From an uncultured Oscillospiraceae bacterium (GTDB lineage: Bacteria; Bacillota; Clostridia; Oscillospirales; Oscillospiraceae): 64,000 nucleotides of DNA. The stretch lies in contig CAJUNA010000042.1 of NCBI GenBank assembly GCA_910587645.1, positions 35,554 to 99,553 on the forward strand, in the 5' to 3' direction. The translations under genes and the position numbers were made by a program. Shown here piece after piece: positions 42,646-50,707 of this stretch (within the stretch, counting starts at the first letter, position 1; each line of letters begins with the position of its first letter). The notes below the pieces were generated by a model. The model was not told where the DNA came from and searched no databases. It saw nothing but the letters and a program-made list of their open reading frames with translations.

Positions 42646-44679
42646 TTACGCCGCCTTGGTTTTCTTGGCGGAGAAGTACTCGAACAGGCACACACCGGCA
42701 ACAGCGGCCAGGCCTACAAAATCTGTGAGGGTGTCGGGGAACATCATGCACAGGCCACCTGCGGCGATCACTATGCGCAGAAGGGGATTCATCTTCCGGA
42801 ACAAGGTGCCGTTCAGTGCCGCCGCTACGCCGAAAAGACCTACCAGCGAGGTAATGACGATTTGCACCACCTGGAGGGGGTTGGTGTCTACCAGCAGCAT
42901 AGCCGGGTTGAAAGCGAAAATATACGGGACGATAAAGGCGGCAATCGCCAGCTTGGTGGCGGTGATGCCCGTTTTCATGGGGTTCGACTTGGCGATCGCC
43001 GAACCGGCATAGGCCGCAAGGGCTACAGGGGGCGTGATGTCCGCCACGATGCCGAAGTAGAACACAAAGAAATGGGCGGGGATCTTGCCGATGCCTAAAG
43101 TAATCAGTATGGGGGCGCAGGTAGAAGCCATAATGCAGTAGTTGGCCGTGGTGGGTACGCCCATGCCCAGTACAATACAGCAGAGCATGGTAAGAAACAG
43201 CGCGATAAACATGGCCAGAGACTCGTTAGGGATCATGCGGCTGACGTTCACCACCGCGTTCACCAGCTTGGAGGCAAGCCCTGTCACGGTGATGCACCCG
43301 GCGACCATGCCCGCCATGGAGCAGGCTACCGCCACGGTGATGCACCCGCGGCCACCGGCTTCCAGAGAACTGGCAATCATGGCGCCCAGGTCCTTGACGG
43401 CGTGAGCCGCGAAGCCTTCACTGTGCTGGACGCGGCTGCCCTTGAAAATCCCAGGCAGGCTCACTAAAATGGTCAGCACGATGGCGATAGCGGCGGAGAA
43501 TTGCAGCGTCCGCGCGCCAGTGGACACCAGCCACACCAGTACCACCAAGGGAAGGAGCAGGTAAATGCTGCGAATCAGCAGCTTGAACTTGGGAAGCTGG
43601 CTGCGGGGGATGCCTTGCAGGCCGAGACGCTTGGCTTCCAGGTGGACGGAGAGGAAAATACCCGTGAAGTACAGCAGCGCAGGGAGGATGGCCTTGAGGG
43701 CGACCGTGGCGTAGGTGGTGCTCATGTACTGCGCCATCAGGAACGCCGCCGCGCCCATGATGGGGGGCATGATCTGTCCGCCGGTAGAGGCGGCGGCTTC
43801 TACCGCGGCGGCAAATTCGCTCTTGTAGCCGGTTTTCTTCATCATGGGAATGGTCACGGAACCGGTGGTCACCGTATTGCCCACCGAGGAGCCGGATACC
43901 ATGCCGCACAGGGCGGAGGAAATAACCGCCACCTTCGCCGGGCCGCCGGAGGTGGAGCCTGCCGCGCAGTTGGCGAGGTCGATGAAGAAGCTGGAAATGC
44001 CGGTGCGCTCCAGAAACGCACCGAATACGATAAAGACCGCGATGAATTTCGCGCAGACCTGGATGGGGGTCGCCATGACGCCGGAGGTGCCGAAAAACAG
44101 GGTGTAGACGACCCGGGGCAAGCTTTGGCCGCTGGCGAAGGTGTAAATCAGCAGCGCGCCTACCACAAACAGGATAGGCAGGCCTACGCAGCGGCGGCAT
44201 AGTTCCGCCAGGCACAGAATGCCTACTACGCCTAAAACCAGGTAAAACCACGCGCCCGCAACAGCATCGGGGTTGGCAGGGTCGATCTTGGCGGCGCTGG
44301 TAATAACCATCACCAGGTTCTTATAGTTCAGGCAGTAGTAGAAAAAGGAGCCTGCGCCTAAAATCATGATGGCAACGTCATACCAGGGCATGGCGTTGGG
44401 CGTTACGTGGCCCTTCCGGGCGGGGTAGTTCAGATAGCCCATAATGGTAATCAGGCCCAAAAAGGCCGTCAGGCGGATGGGCAGGTCCGATGTGCTCCAC
44501 AAGGTGGACCAAATGCAGTACAGCGAAAACAGCACCGAAACGACCTGGACAGCCAACTTGGGCTTGCCCTCCCAAATACGGGTAGCGGACTCGCGGTCAT
44601 ATTTGCGCATGACCTCGTCCATGTCGGCGGCGGTGCCAATCTCTATATCGGGCAGGTCTTTTCTCTCTTTTTCACTCAT
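42646..44679 (-). CDS. TRAP transporter, fused 4TM/12TM permease (TAXI type)
   Basis: The 677-residue membrane protein fuses the small and large TRAP permease subunits. After a charged N-terminus come about four helices (60-200) and about twelve helices (210-640) with the DctM-like GTSGVMATPIQVCAKFIAVFIVFGAFLERTG region and GMVSGSSVGNTVTTGSVTIPMMKKTGY, the conserved core of TAXI-associated TRAP permeases. It uses a Na+ or H+ gradient to import an organic acid, likely a dicarboxylate or glutamate-type substrate, which is inferred. ATG 44679 follows GGAGGCC. Downstream of the TAXI binding-protein gene in the same transcript, after two overlapping hairpins. Confidence 0.93.
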   Translation of the reverse strand: MSEKERKDLPDIEIGTAADMDEVMRKYDRESATRIWEGKPKLAVQVVSVLFSLYCIWSTLWSTSDLPIRLTAFLGLITIMGYLNYPARKGHVTPNAMPWYDVAIMILGAGSFFYYCLNYKNLVMVITSAAKIDPANPDAVAGAWFYLVLGVVGILCLAELCRRCVGLPILFVVGALLIYTFASGQSLPRVVYTLFFGTSGVMATPIQVCAKFIAVFIVFGAFLERTGISSFFIDLANCAAGSTSGGPAKVAVISSALCGMVSGSSVGNTVTTGSVTIPMMKKTGYKSEFAAAVEAAASTGGQIMPPIMGAAAFLMAQYMSTTYATVALKAILPALLYFTGIFLSVHLEAKRLGLQGIPRSQLPKFKLLIRSIYLLLPLVVLVWLVSTGARTLQFSAAIAIVLTILVSLPGIFKGSRVQHSEGFAAHAVKDLGAMIASSLEAGGRGCITVAVACSMAGMVAGCITVTGLASKLVNAVVNVSRMIPNESLAMFIALFLTMLCCIVLGMGVPTTANYCIMASTCAPILITLGIGKIPAHFFVFYFGIVADITPPVALAAYAGSAIAKSNPMKTGITATKLAIAAFIVPYIFAFNPAMLLVDTNPLQVVQIVITSLVGLFGVAAALNGTLFRKMNPLLRIVIAAGGLCMMFPDTLTDFVGLAAVAGVCLFEYFSAKKTKAA

Positions 44680-44711
44680 TTTTACGGCCTCCTTCTTGTT
44701 TGTTTCCTGTT

Positions 44712-44783
44712 CTTGCCGCATTGAAAAGGCGGAGGGCCCTCCGCCTTTTCAATGCGGCAAGGGCCGCCTGCGCGGCCCTTGCC
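44712..44783. repeat. Perfect 50-bp palindrome overlapping a second 12-bp-arm hairpin
   Basis: Positions 44712-44761 are a perfect palindrome with 25-bp arms and no spacer (half-site begins CTTGCCGCATTGAAAAGGCG). It shares its GGCAAG end with a second stem, GGCAAGGGCCGC-CTGC-GCGGCCCTTGCC (44756-44783). In the leftward transcript the two stems are mutually exclusive at CTTGCC. They lie between the binding-protein stop and the permease start and probably set the ratio of the two products by partial termination or RNA protection. Confidence 0.8.
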
Positions 44784-44822
44784 AAAAGGGGGTGGGGGTT
44801 ACACGAATGACTGCGGATGCAA

Positions 44823-45821
44823 TCAATAAGTGCCGGCCTTGATGGTATAGGCGCTGTAGTAGGGGGAAACCTTCAGCAGGTCGTTGGTGTGGGACTCGTC
44901 CAGGCCCACCAGATAAACAGGCTTGGCGGTAGCAAGATCCACAATAGCGGTGGTGGGTGCGCCGGCTACCACGAAGGCGGCGTCGATCTTGCCGTCCTTC
45001 AGGCTCTCGGCGCTGTCGCCGAAGCCCTGGTATACGGGCTTGATGCCGGTATCCGCGTCAATGCCGTAGGCGCTGAGGACGTCAACGGCGTTGAACCATA
45101 CCCCTGAGCCGCGGTCGCCGATGGAGACGGACTTGCCCGCCAGGTCGGCTACGGACTTGATGTCGGGGTTGGTGGTGACGATCTGCACCTGCTCCATGTA
45201 GAGGGCGGCCACTACGGAGAAGCCGGTCACGGGGCTTTCAAACAGACGCTCGCCGTTGTAGGCGTAACTCATGACGTCGGATTGGACGAAAGCAAGCTGG
45301 ACGTTGTTGGAGCTGAGATCCTCGATGTTAGCCTTGGAGCCACCGGAGGTCAGCGCGGTGACGGAGACGCTGGTATTATTGGAGACATAGGTGCTCAGCA
45401 CACCGCCGAAAGCATAGTAAGTACCGGTATCGCCGCCGGTGCCGAAGGAGAGGGCTTTCGAATCGCCCACGCCCGCGCCGTCCTTGGTAGCGGCAACGTT
45501 CTTGCCTTTTTCAGCGAAGTACTTGGCTGCGCCGGGGTGATAGGGGACGCTGGTAACGGAGGCGGCAAAGTCCAGGTCAAGCTCCTTGCCCTTGTCGTGC
45601 TGCTCGGAGATGGCGTCCTTGTTCTCAAAGATGGAGGAAACAAAGGCGTAGACATCGTCCTCGGGAATGTCGTCCCGGGCGATGACTACCGCGCCCACGG
45701 CCACGGTGTTGGTATCGACCGCTGCCGCGCCCTTGCCGGAACCGTTGTTATCGCCGCCGCAGGCGGCCAGGGACAGAATCATGACCATCGCCATGATGAG
45801 TGCAAATAACTTCTTTTTCAT
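44823..45821 (-). CDS. TAXI-family TRAP solute-binding lipoprotein, circularly permuted
   Basis: The 332-residue protein starts with a lipoprotein signal (lipobox LAAC, Cys21). Residues 35-106 (VDTNTVAVGAVVIARDD to SVPYHPGAAKYFAEKG) are the segment that in TAXI proteins forms the C-terminus. Residues 123-332 begin with the family's N-terminal LSFGTGGDTGTYYAFGG and run in normal order through ALTSGGSKANIEDL, QLAFVQSDVMSYAYNG and GDRGSGVWFNAVDVL to AYTIKAGTY, where the protein ends. In ordinary members AGTY is followed by the VAVGA segment. The gene is a complete circular permutation with a 16-residue linker (107-122). It supplies substrate to the permease downstream. ATG 45821 has GGAGTAAGGAAG upstream. 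Confidence 0.9.
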   Translation of the reverse strand: MKKKLFALIMAMVMILSLAACGGDNNGSGKGAAAVDTNTVAVGAVVIARDDIPEDDVYAFVSSIFENKDAISEQHDKGKELDLDFAASVTSVPYHPGAAKYFAEKGKNVAATKDGAGVGDSKALSFGTGGDTGTYYAFGGVLSTYVSNNTSVSVTALTSGGSKANIEDLSSNNVQLAFVQSDVMSYAYNGERLFESPVTGFSVVAALYMEQVQIVTTNPDIKSVADLAGKSVSIGDRGSGVWFNAVDVLSAYGIDADTGIKPVYQGFGDSAESLKDGKIDAAFVVAGAPTTAIVDLATAKPVYLVGLDESHTNDLLKVSPYYSAYTIKAGTY

Positions 45822-45868
45822 CTTCCTTACTCCCTTTTCCAAAAGTTGTTTTGCTTGAGGATGCAGTT

Positions 45869-45897
45869 ATTATACACCCGTCCCGCAGATTTTGCAA
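45869..45897 (-). promoter_or_regulatory. Promoter of the TRAP operon
   Basis: On the minus strand TTGCAA (45892-45897), a 17-bp spacer and TATAAT (45869-45874); start about 40 nt before the ATG. The remaining 350-bp gap is AT-rich. It contains two 11-bp direct repeats TTTGCTTATAT (45992-46002, 46075-46085) of unknown meaning. Confidence 0.7.
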
Positions 45898-46109
45898 GAG
45901 ATAATTCTATATAATTTCATTTACTTTAGCGATTTATTTTATTAATATACTACAAAATACGACTGGCAATTTGCCGGTTTTGCGCAATAAATTTGCTTAT
46001 ATCCACGGACTACGGGCATAAAATGGATATTTTTTTGTGCGGCGGACACCGGATAAAAAGACTATTTTGCAATTTTTGCTTATATAACTTGCAAAGCAAC
46101 CCAATAAGC

Positions 46110-46136
46110 AGCCCCCGCCCTAAATGGGCGGGGGCT
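46110..46136 (-). terminator. Probable terminator of thrS
   Basis: A perfect 11-bp stem AGCCCCCGCCC-5 nt-GGGCGGGGGCT, 33 nt past the thrS stop. The following U-tract is poor on both strands. Confidence 0.65.
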
Positions 46137-46168
46137 GTAATGCCTATATATTTAGGGTGGACAGAGAC

Positions 46169-47926
46169 TTACTTCCTCTCCTTGCCGTCCACCACCTGCC
46201 GCAGCATAGCGGAGAACTGTTCCAGGTTCATGGCGCCCAAGTCGCCCTCCGCACGGTGGCGGACGGAGACGGTGCCGGCTTCCATGTCCCGGTCGCCCAC
46301 GACCAGCATATAGGGAATCTTCTCTAACTGCGCCTCGCGGATCTTCTTGCCGATCTTCTCGTTGCGGCCATCTACCTCTACGCGGAAGCCCTGGGCGTCC
46401 AGCTTGGCGGCGATTTCCCGGGCGTAGTCCGCCGCGCGGTCGGTGACGGGCAGCATTTTCACCTGTACCGGGTTCAACCAGGTGGGAAACGCACCTGCAA
46501 AGTGCTCAGTAATCACGCCGATAAAACGCTCGATGGACCCCAGCAGGGCGCGGTGGATCATGATGGGGCGGTGTTTCTCGCCGTCCTCGCCTACATACTC
46601 CAGCTCGAACCGCTCAGGCATCTGCATATCTAACTGAATGGTGCCGCACTGCCAGGTCCGGCCCAGGCTGTCAGAGAGGTGGAAGTCCAGCTTAGGCCCG
46701 TAAAACGCGCCATCGCCGGGGTTGATTTGGAAATCTTTGCCTAGTTCAGTGATGGCGGCTTGCAGGGTGTCCTCCGCGAAGTGCCAGACTTCCTCATCGC
46801 CCATGTGATCCTCGGGCATAGTGGACAGCTCGATCTGGTAGGTCAGGCCAAAGGTGGAGTACATCTCGTCAAAGAGCCGCACTACATTCTTGATCTCGTC
46901 CTTCATCTGGCCGGGGGTCATGAAGATGTGGGCATCGTCCTGCGTGAAGCAGCGCACACGGAACAGGCCGTGGAGCGCCCCCGACATCTCGTGGCGGTGG
47001 ACTACGCCCAGCTCCGCCGCCCGCAGGGGCAGGTCGCGGTAAGAATGGGGCTCGTTTTTATACACCAGCATCCCGCCGGGGCAGTTCATGGGCTTGACGG
47101 CATAATCCTCCCCATCGATGACGGTGGTGTACATATTGTCCTTATAGTGATCCCAGTGTCCGGACTGGTGCCAGAGATGCTGGTTGAGGATAATGGGCGT
47201 GGCAATCTCTACATAGCCATAACGCTTGTGGCATTCCCGCCAGTAATCCAGCAGCGTGTTTTTCAGCACCATCCCCTTAGGCAGGAAGAAGGGGAAGCCG
47301 GGGCCTTCCTCCGTCATCATGAACAAGCCCAGCTCCTTGCCCAGTTTGCGGTGATCCCGCTTCTTGGCTTCCTCAATACGCTCCAGATACTCGTCCAGCT
47401 CATCCTTCTTGGGGAAGGCTACGCCATAAATACGCTGCAAGGTCTGGCGGCTGCTGTCGCCCCGCCAGTAGGCGGCGTTGCAGGCCGTAAGCTTGATGGC
47501 GTTGCCCTTCACCCGGCCGGTGGAGTCTACGTGCGGCCCCGCGCACAGGTCGGTGAATTCGCCCTGCTTGTAGAAGGATATTACCGCGTCCTCAGGCAGG
47601 TCGTTGATCAGCTCCACCTTGTATGGCTCGCCCTTTTCCTCCATGTACCGGATGGCTTCCTCACGGGGCAGCTCGAAACGCTCCAGCTTCAGCTTTTCCT
47701 TGCAGATTTTCCGCATCTCGCCTTCCAGCTCCTCCAACTGGCTCTCGGAGAAGGGCTGGGGGGTGTCGAAGTCGTAGTAGAAGCCGTTGTCAATACTGGG
47801 GCCGATGGCCAGCTTTACCTCCGGGTGCAGGCGCTTCATGGCCTGGGCCAGGATGTGGGAGCAGGTGTGCCAGTAGGTCTTGCGGTAGGTTTCGTTTTCA
47901 AACGTGTACAGGTTTTCTTCGCTCAT
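46169..47926 (-). CDS. thrS: Threonyl-tRNA synthetase lacking the TGS domain
   Basis: The 585-residue class II synthetase charges tRNA-Thr. It starts directly with the editing region (HTCSHILAQAMKRLHPEVKLAIGP, TDLCAGPHV), followed by the catalytic core (MNCPGGML, HRHEMSGALHGLFRVRCFTQDDAHIF, HRALLGSIERFIGVITEH) and an HGTP anticodon domain (LPVTDRAADYARE). The usual N-terminal TGS domain of about 60 residues is absent, which is a known variant in some Clostridia. Expression is controlled by the T-box leader at 48011-48254. Confidence 0.96.
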   Translation of the reverse strand: MSEENLYTFENETYRKTYWHTCSHILAQAMKRLHPEVKLAIGPSIDNGFYYDFDTPQPFSESQLEELEGEMRKICKEKLKLERFELPREEAIRYMEEKGEPYKVELINDLPEDAVISFYKQGEFTDLCAGPHVDSTGRVKGNAIKLTACNAAYWRGDSSRQTLQRIYGVAFPKKDELDEYLERIEEAKKRDHRKLGKELGLFMMTEEGPGFPFFLPKGMVLKNTLLDYWRECHKRYGYVEIATPIILNQHLWHQSGHWDHYKDNMYTTVIDGEDYAVKPMNCPGGMLVYKNEPHSYRDLPLRAAELGVVHRHEMSGALHGLFRVRCFTQDDAHIFMTPGQMKDEIKNVVRLFDEMYSTFGLTYQIELSTMPEDHMGDEEVWHFAEDTLQAAITELGKDFQINPGDGAFYGPKLDFHLSDSLGRTWQCGTIQLDMQMPERFELEYVGEDGEKHRPIMIHRALLGSIERFIGVITEHFAGAFPTWLNPVQVKMLPVTDRAADYAREIAAKLDAQGFRVEVDGRNEKIGKKIREAQLEKIPYMLVVGDRDMEAGTVSVRHRAEGDLGAMNLEQFSAMLRQVVDGKERK

Positions 47927-48010
47927 GGGAAATCGCTCCTTTCTTGATTTGGGTGCGGCGGACTTGGCGTATTGCGGCAGTCAGGAGCGGGATTGTCCGT
48001 CCGTCCAGGA

Positions 48011-48254
48011 CAGAAAAACTTCACCCCTGAATCGTCAGGGGTGAAGTCAATGATAAACTCCACGGTTCCACCCTGCTTACGGCCCCGCAGGGCCGTCGCT
48101 CGTGACCGCTGTAACGGGCGGGCCCGTCCTGGTCATCCCAGGCGGCTCGGGAGTGGTGGCCTCTGCCAGGGCGGTTCCGCAGGGACCTTTCACCAAACAG
48201 TCCCCTCTCTGGGCGGCGCCTTCCGGCGGCTTCTCCGTCATTGCCGGTTTCTTA
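48011..48254 (-). promoter_or_regulatory. T-box riboswitch of thrS
   Basis: The leader of about 245 nt contains the stem I landmarks AGAG and GGTGAAAGG (48195 region), threonine codons ACC/ACT in a purine-flanked loop, the T-box sequence AGGGTGGAACCGTGG (48059-48073) and a terminator stem ACTTCACCCCTGA/TCAGGGGTGAAGT (48018-48047) with a T-run. Uncharged tRNA-Thr should pair with the T-box, form the antiterminator and allow thrS transcription. A Thr specifier is consistent but I cannot fold it exactly by eye. Confidence 0.9.
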
Positions 48255-48260
48255 GTCTAT

Positions 48261-48290
48261 ACTATAGCACCAGCAGGAACGGGTTGTCAA
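48261..48290 (-). promoter_or_regulatory. Promoter of thrS
   Basis: On the minus strand TTGACA (48285-48290), an 18-bp spacer and TATAGT (48261-48266). Confidence 0.75.
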
Positions 48291-48433
48291 GAGGGGAATT
48301 TACGGGAAACGTTCCCTTTTTGCCCCGCGGCACACCACGTGACATCTGTCCGCTGACATATAAACTCACCTGCCGCCGGATGAGGTCCGCCGTCTCGAAG
48401 GTATATGGCTCTAACGGCCGCCAATTTCTCCAT
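48287..48433 (-). CDS. Possible 48-residue small protein upstream of thrS
   Basis: An ATG at 48433 behind AAGGAGGGGG opens a 48-codon frame (MEKLAAVRAIYLRDGG...) whose stop overlaps the -35 of the thrS promoter. No homologue or motif is recognised. The good ribosome site is the only positive evidence; the frame may be chance. The rest of this gap of about 300 bp shows only the MATE terminator at 48558-48589. Confidence 0.25.
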   Translation of the reverse strand: MEKLAAVRAIYLRDGGPHPAAGEFICQRTDVTWCAAGQKGNVSRKFPS

Positions 48434-48557
48434 TGACAGTATGCCCCCTCCTTTTTATTAATTGGGGTTATGACCGGAAATATCAGCTATGACAAACTCT
48501 GACGGTAAAAGCTTATCAATAATAGTTTGTGCAATTGAATCTGAAATGGTACTGGAA

Positions 48558-48589
48558 AAGCGGCGCATAGAGCACTCTATGCGCCGCTT
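48558..48589 (-). terminator. Terminator of the MATE gene
   Basis: AAGCGGCGCATAGAG-TG-CTCTATGCGCCGCTT followed by TTCC on the minus strand, 3 nt past the stop codon. Confidence 0.88.
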
Positions 48590-48592
48590 GGG

Positions 48593-49978
48593 TTATTGCG
48601 CAGATCCTGCCAAGGTGCGCCGCCATTTGCCGCGCTTGTACGCAACGGCGGAAATCACCGCACCTAGTACCCAGGGTACCAGCAGGGAAATAGATAGGGA
48701 CTCCGGCCTGCCGTTGGGCCATGTCTCACACCGGCTGTACCACGCCAGAATGTACGCTACCGGCACCCGCAGGACAATAGTGGTAAACAGGGAAATCCAC
48801 ATGGGCGTTACCGTATCCCCAGCCCCACGCATAATACCGCCTAACACCTGGGATACCGCTATGGCGATGTACCCAGCGGACATAATGCTCATCATCCTGT
48901 AGGCAAGCTCTATCAGACTGCCGGTGTCCGTGAACAAGCCAAACATGGCCTTGCCAAACAATAGCAGACACGCCGTGATGGCACAGGCAAGGCCTACGGC
49001 AATTGCCATACCTTGCTTCAAGCCTTGCTGGACGCGATCGATTTTGCCCGCGCCTACATTTTGGCCCGCATAGACGCTCATAGCCTGGCCGAAGCTCATG
49101 TTGGGCATCATGGCAAAGCCGTCTACCCGCATGATGATTACGTTGCAGGCGATGACGGTCTCACCCATGCTGTTGGTCAGGGATTGAACCACCAGCATGG
49201 CTACCGACAGGATAGCTTGGGTAATGCCGGAGGGGATGCCGATACGGATGATCCGCCAAGCACTGTCCTGCCGCAGGCGCAGAGAGCCCCAGGTTAAATC
49301 AAAAACGTCCTGCATGTGCAGCAGCTTAAACAGGCACAGTACGGCGGAAATGCCTTGGGCAAGTACCGTGGCCAGGGCCACGCCTGCCACACCCATCTGA
49401 AATCCCGCTACAAACCAGATGTCCAGGCCGATGTTTAGCACTGTGGCTATTAACAGGAAAGCCAACGCGGATACAGAGTCCCCCAGCCCCCGCAGGATGC
49501 CGGAGAGGATATTGTAAAACGCGCCGCCAATCACGCCCCAAAAAATAATTTTCAGATAACTGCCGCTCCAGTTGATGATGGATTCCGGCGTATCCAACAT
49601 ACGCAGCATCGGTGTGGTCAGGGCTACGCCAATAACGGTTGTGACGATGGACGCAATCGCGGCCAAGGTGACGCAGTTGCCAATGGATTCGGACAGCTTG
49701 TCCCGCTTGCCCGCGCCGTAGTTTTGGGAAATGACAATGCCAGCACCAGTAGCGACACCTACAAACAAGGCCAGCAGCAGGTTTAATATAGGCGCCGCGC
49801 TGCCTACCGCAGCCAGAGCGTTGTCACCGACATAGTGGCCGACAACAATAGAATCCGCCGTGTTGTAAAGCTGCTGGGCCAGATTCCCGATGAGCATGGG
49901 GACGGAAAATTCTAAGATACGCTGCCAGGGCGGCCCTACGGTCATATCGTGGGCGCTGAATAGTTCTTTTAGCTTCAC
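48593..49978 (-). CDS. MATE-family efflux transporter
   Basis: The 461-residue protein has twelve predicted transmembrane helices and the family's pseudo-twofold repeat: IGNLAQQLYNTADSIVVGHYVGDNALAAVG in the first half and MPNMSFGQAMSVYAGQNVGAGKIDRV in the second. Members of this subgroup export drugs or metabolites with Na+ or H+ exchange. I start at GTG 49978, six bases behind AGAGGAG; an upstream ATG (about 36 nt further) and longer frames lack a proper ribosome site. Monocistronic. Confidence 0.92.
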   Translation of the reverse strand: MKLKELFSAHDMTVGPPWQRILEFSVPMLIGNLAQQLYNTADSIVVGHYVGDNALAAVGSAAPILNLLLALFVGVATGAGIVISQNYGAGKRDKLSESIGNCVTLAAIASIVTTVIGVALTTPMLRMLDTPESIINWSGSYLKIIFWGVIGGAFYNILSGILRGLGDSVSALAFLLIATVLNIGLDIWFVAGFQMGVAGVALATVLAQGISAVLCLFKLLHMQDVFDLTWGSLRLRQDSAWRIIRIGIPSGITQAILSVAMLVVQSLTNSMGETVIACNVIIMRVDGFAMMPNMSFGQAMSVYAGQNVGAGKIDRVQQGLKQGMAIAVGLACAITACLLLFGKAMFGLFTDTGSLIELAYRMMSIMSAGYIAIAVSQVLGGIMRGAGDTVTPMWISLFTTIVLRVPVAYILAWYSRCETWPNGRPESLSISLLVPWVLGAVISAVAYKRGKWRRTLAGSAQ

Positions 49979-50094
49979 TTTCGTGCTCCTCTCTGTTTTG
50001 TTTGATATGAGCATATCACAATTGAAGGGGAAACACAAGCCACCCTGTGCGGTTGTTTTGCGGGAGTGAATTTTGGGAGAAATTTTCAAAAAGG

Positions 50095-50123
50095 GCTTTA
50101 CAAATCATGAAGAATGCTGTATA
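50095..50123 (+). promoter_or_regulatory. Promoter of tRNA-Ala
   Basis: TTTACA (50095-50100), a 17-bp spacer and a perfect TATAAT (50118-50123), 15 nt before the tRNA. Confidence 0.8.
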
Positions 50124-50138
50124 ATTAAACCTGCTTTT

Positions 50139-50214
50139 GGGCTCGTAGCTCAGCTGGGAGAGCGTTCGGTTCGCATCCGAGAGGTCGAGGGTTCGAATCC
50201 CTTCGAGTCCACCA
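50139..50214 (+). tRNA. tRNA-Ala (CGC)
   Basis: A 76-nt cloverleaf with encoded CCA. The anticodon loop TTCGCAT gives anticodon CGC (codon GCG). The acceptor stem GGGCTCG/CGAGTCC contains the G3-U70 pair that defines alanine identity. Transcribed alone from its own promoter. Confidence 0.95.
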
Positions 50215-50270
50215 GAGGGACGTTGGACGATATCATTTCAACGGCAGCTTTGCCATGATAATGTGATTCT

Positions 50271-50338
50271 GATGTCAAAATAAACAGCGGAGGTCAAGGC
50301 ATTCAAAAACCTTGACCTCCGCTGTTTATTTTGACATC
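50271..50338. repeat. Perfect inverted repeat, 29-bp arms, 10-nt loop
   Basis: The arms (50271-50299 and 50310-50338, beginning GATGTCAAAATAAACAGCGG) are exactly complementary. The structure sits 56 nt after tRNA-Ala and just before the promoter of the RNA at 50381. Neither strand has a U-run after the stem, so it is not an ordinary terminator. A processed tRNA tail, protein-binding dyad or miniature element are alternatives. Confidence 0.75.
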
Positions 50339-50345
50339 CTTTATC

Positions 50346-50374
50346 TTGCTTAGTGTATTTGACAAAGGTATAAT
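50346..50374 (+). promoter_or_regulatory. Promoter of the orphan structured RNA
   Basis: TTGCTT (50346-50351), a 17-bp spacer and TATAAT (50369-50374). Confidence 0.65.
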
Positions 50375-50380
50375 AACACG

Positions 50381-50706
50381 ACACTTAAAGATTGGAGACA
50401 ACCTACGCCAAACCGCCACTATTGGGAAAACCATTGGTTGAAGATTAGGCTGAACCTGTTGAAAGAAAGGTAAATGGCCTAGATTTTGTCCTCTGTCCGT
50501 CCGGTAGGGGACGGAGATGGTATTCCGTATTAGGTGGATGTTGCCTTTCTTTACCGTAAGTGCACTCAATAATATAATTACACTCAAGAACAGGGAGCGG
50601 AAGAGAAGCAAGTCGCCCCGGTCAACAAAGATCAATCGGCAAACGCCGGACATAGGATTAAAGTAAGCCGCAAGGCCTTGACATATCAAGGCTTTGCGGC
50701 TTTTTA
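50381..50706 (+). ncRNA. Orphan structured RNA of about 325 nt
   Basis: A stretch without a convincing reading frame is bounded by the promoter above and by a 14-bp terminator stem with TTTTT (50667-50705, GCCGCAAGGCCTTG...). Within it, complementary segments are spread over long range: AAAGAAAGG near 50463 with CCTTTCTTT near 50551, and GTCCGTCC near 50497 with GGGGACGGAG near 50508. It is not tmRNA, 6S, SRP or RNase P by motif. It may belong to a large clostridial RNA class such as raiA; I could not verify that. Confidence 0.6.
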
Positions 50707-50707
50707 G

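Noticed and set aside
45992..46085. Two direct repeats TTTGCTTATAT upstream of the TRAP operon
   Set aside because: Only two copies 83 bp apart in AT-rich sequence, not positioned well relative to the promoter; could be chance.
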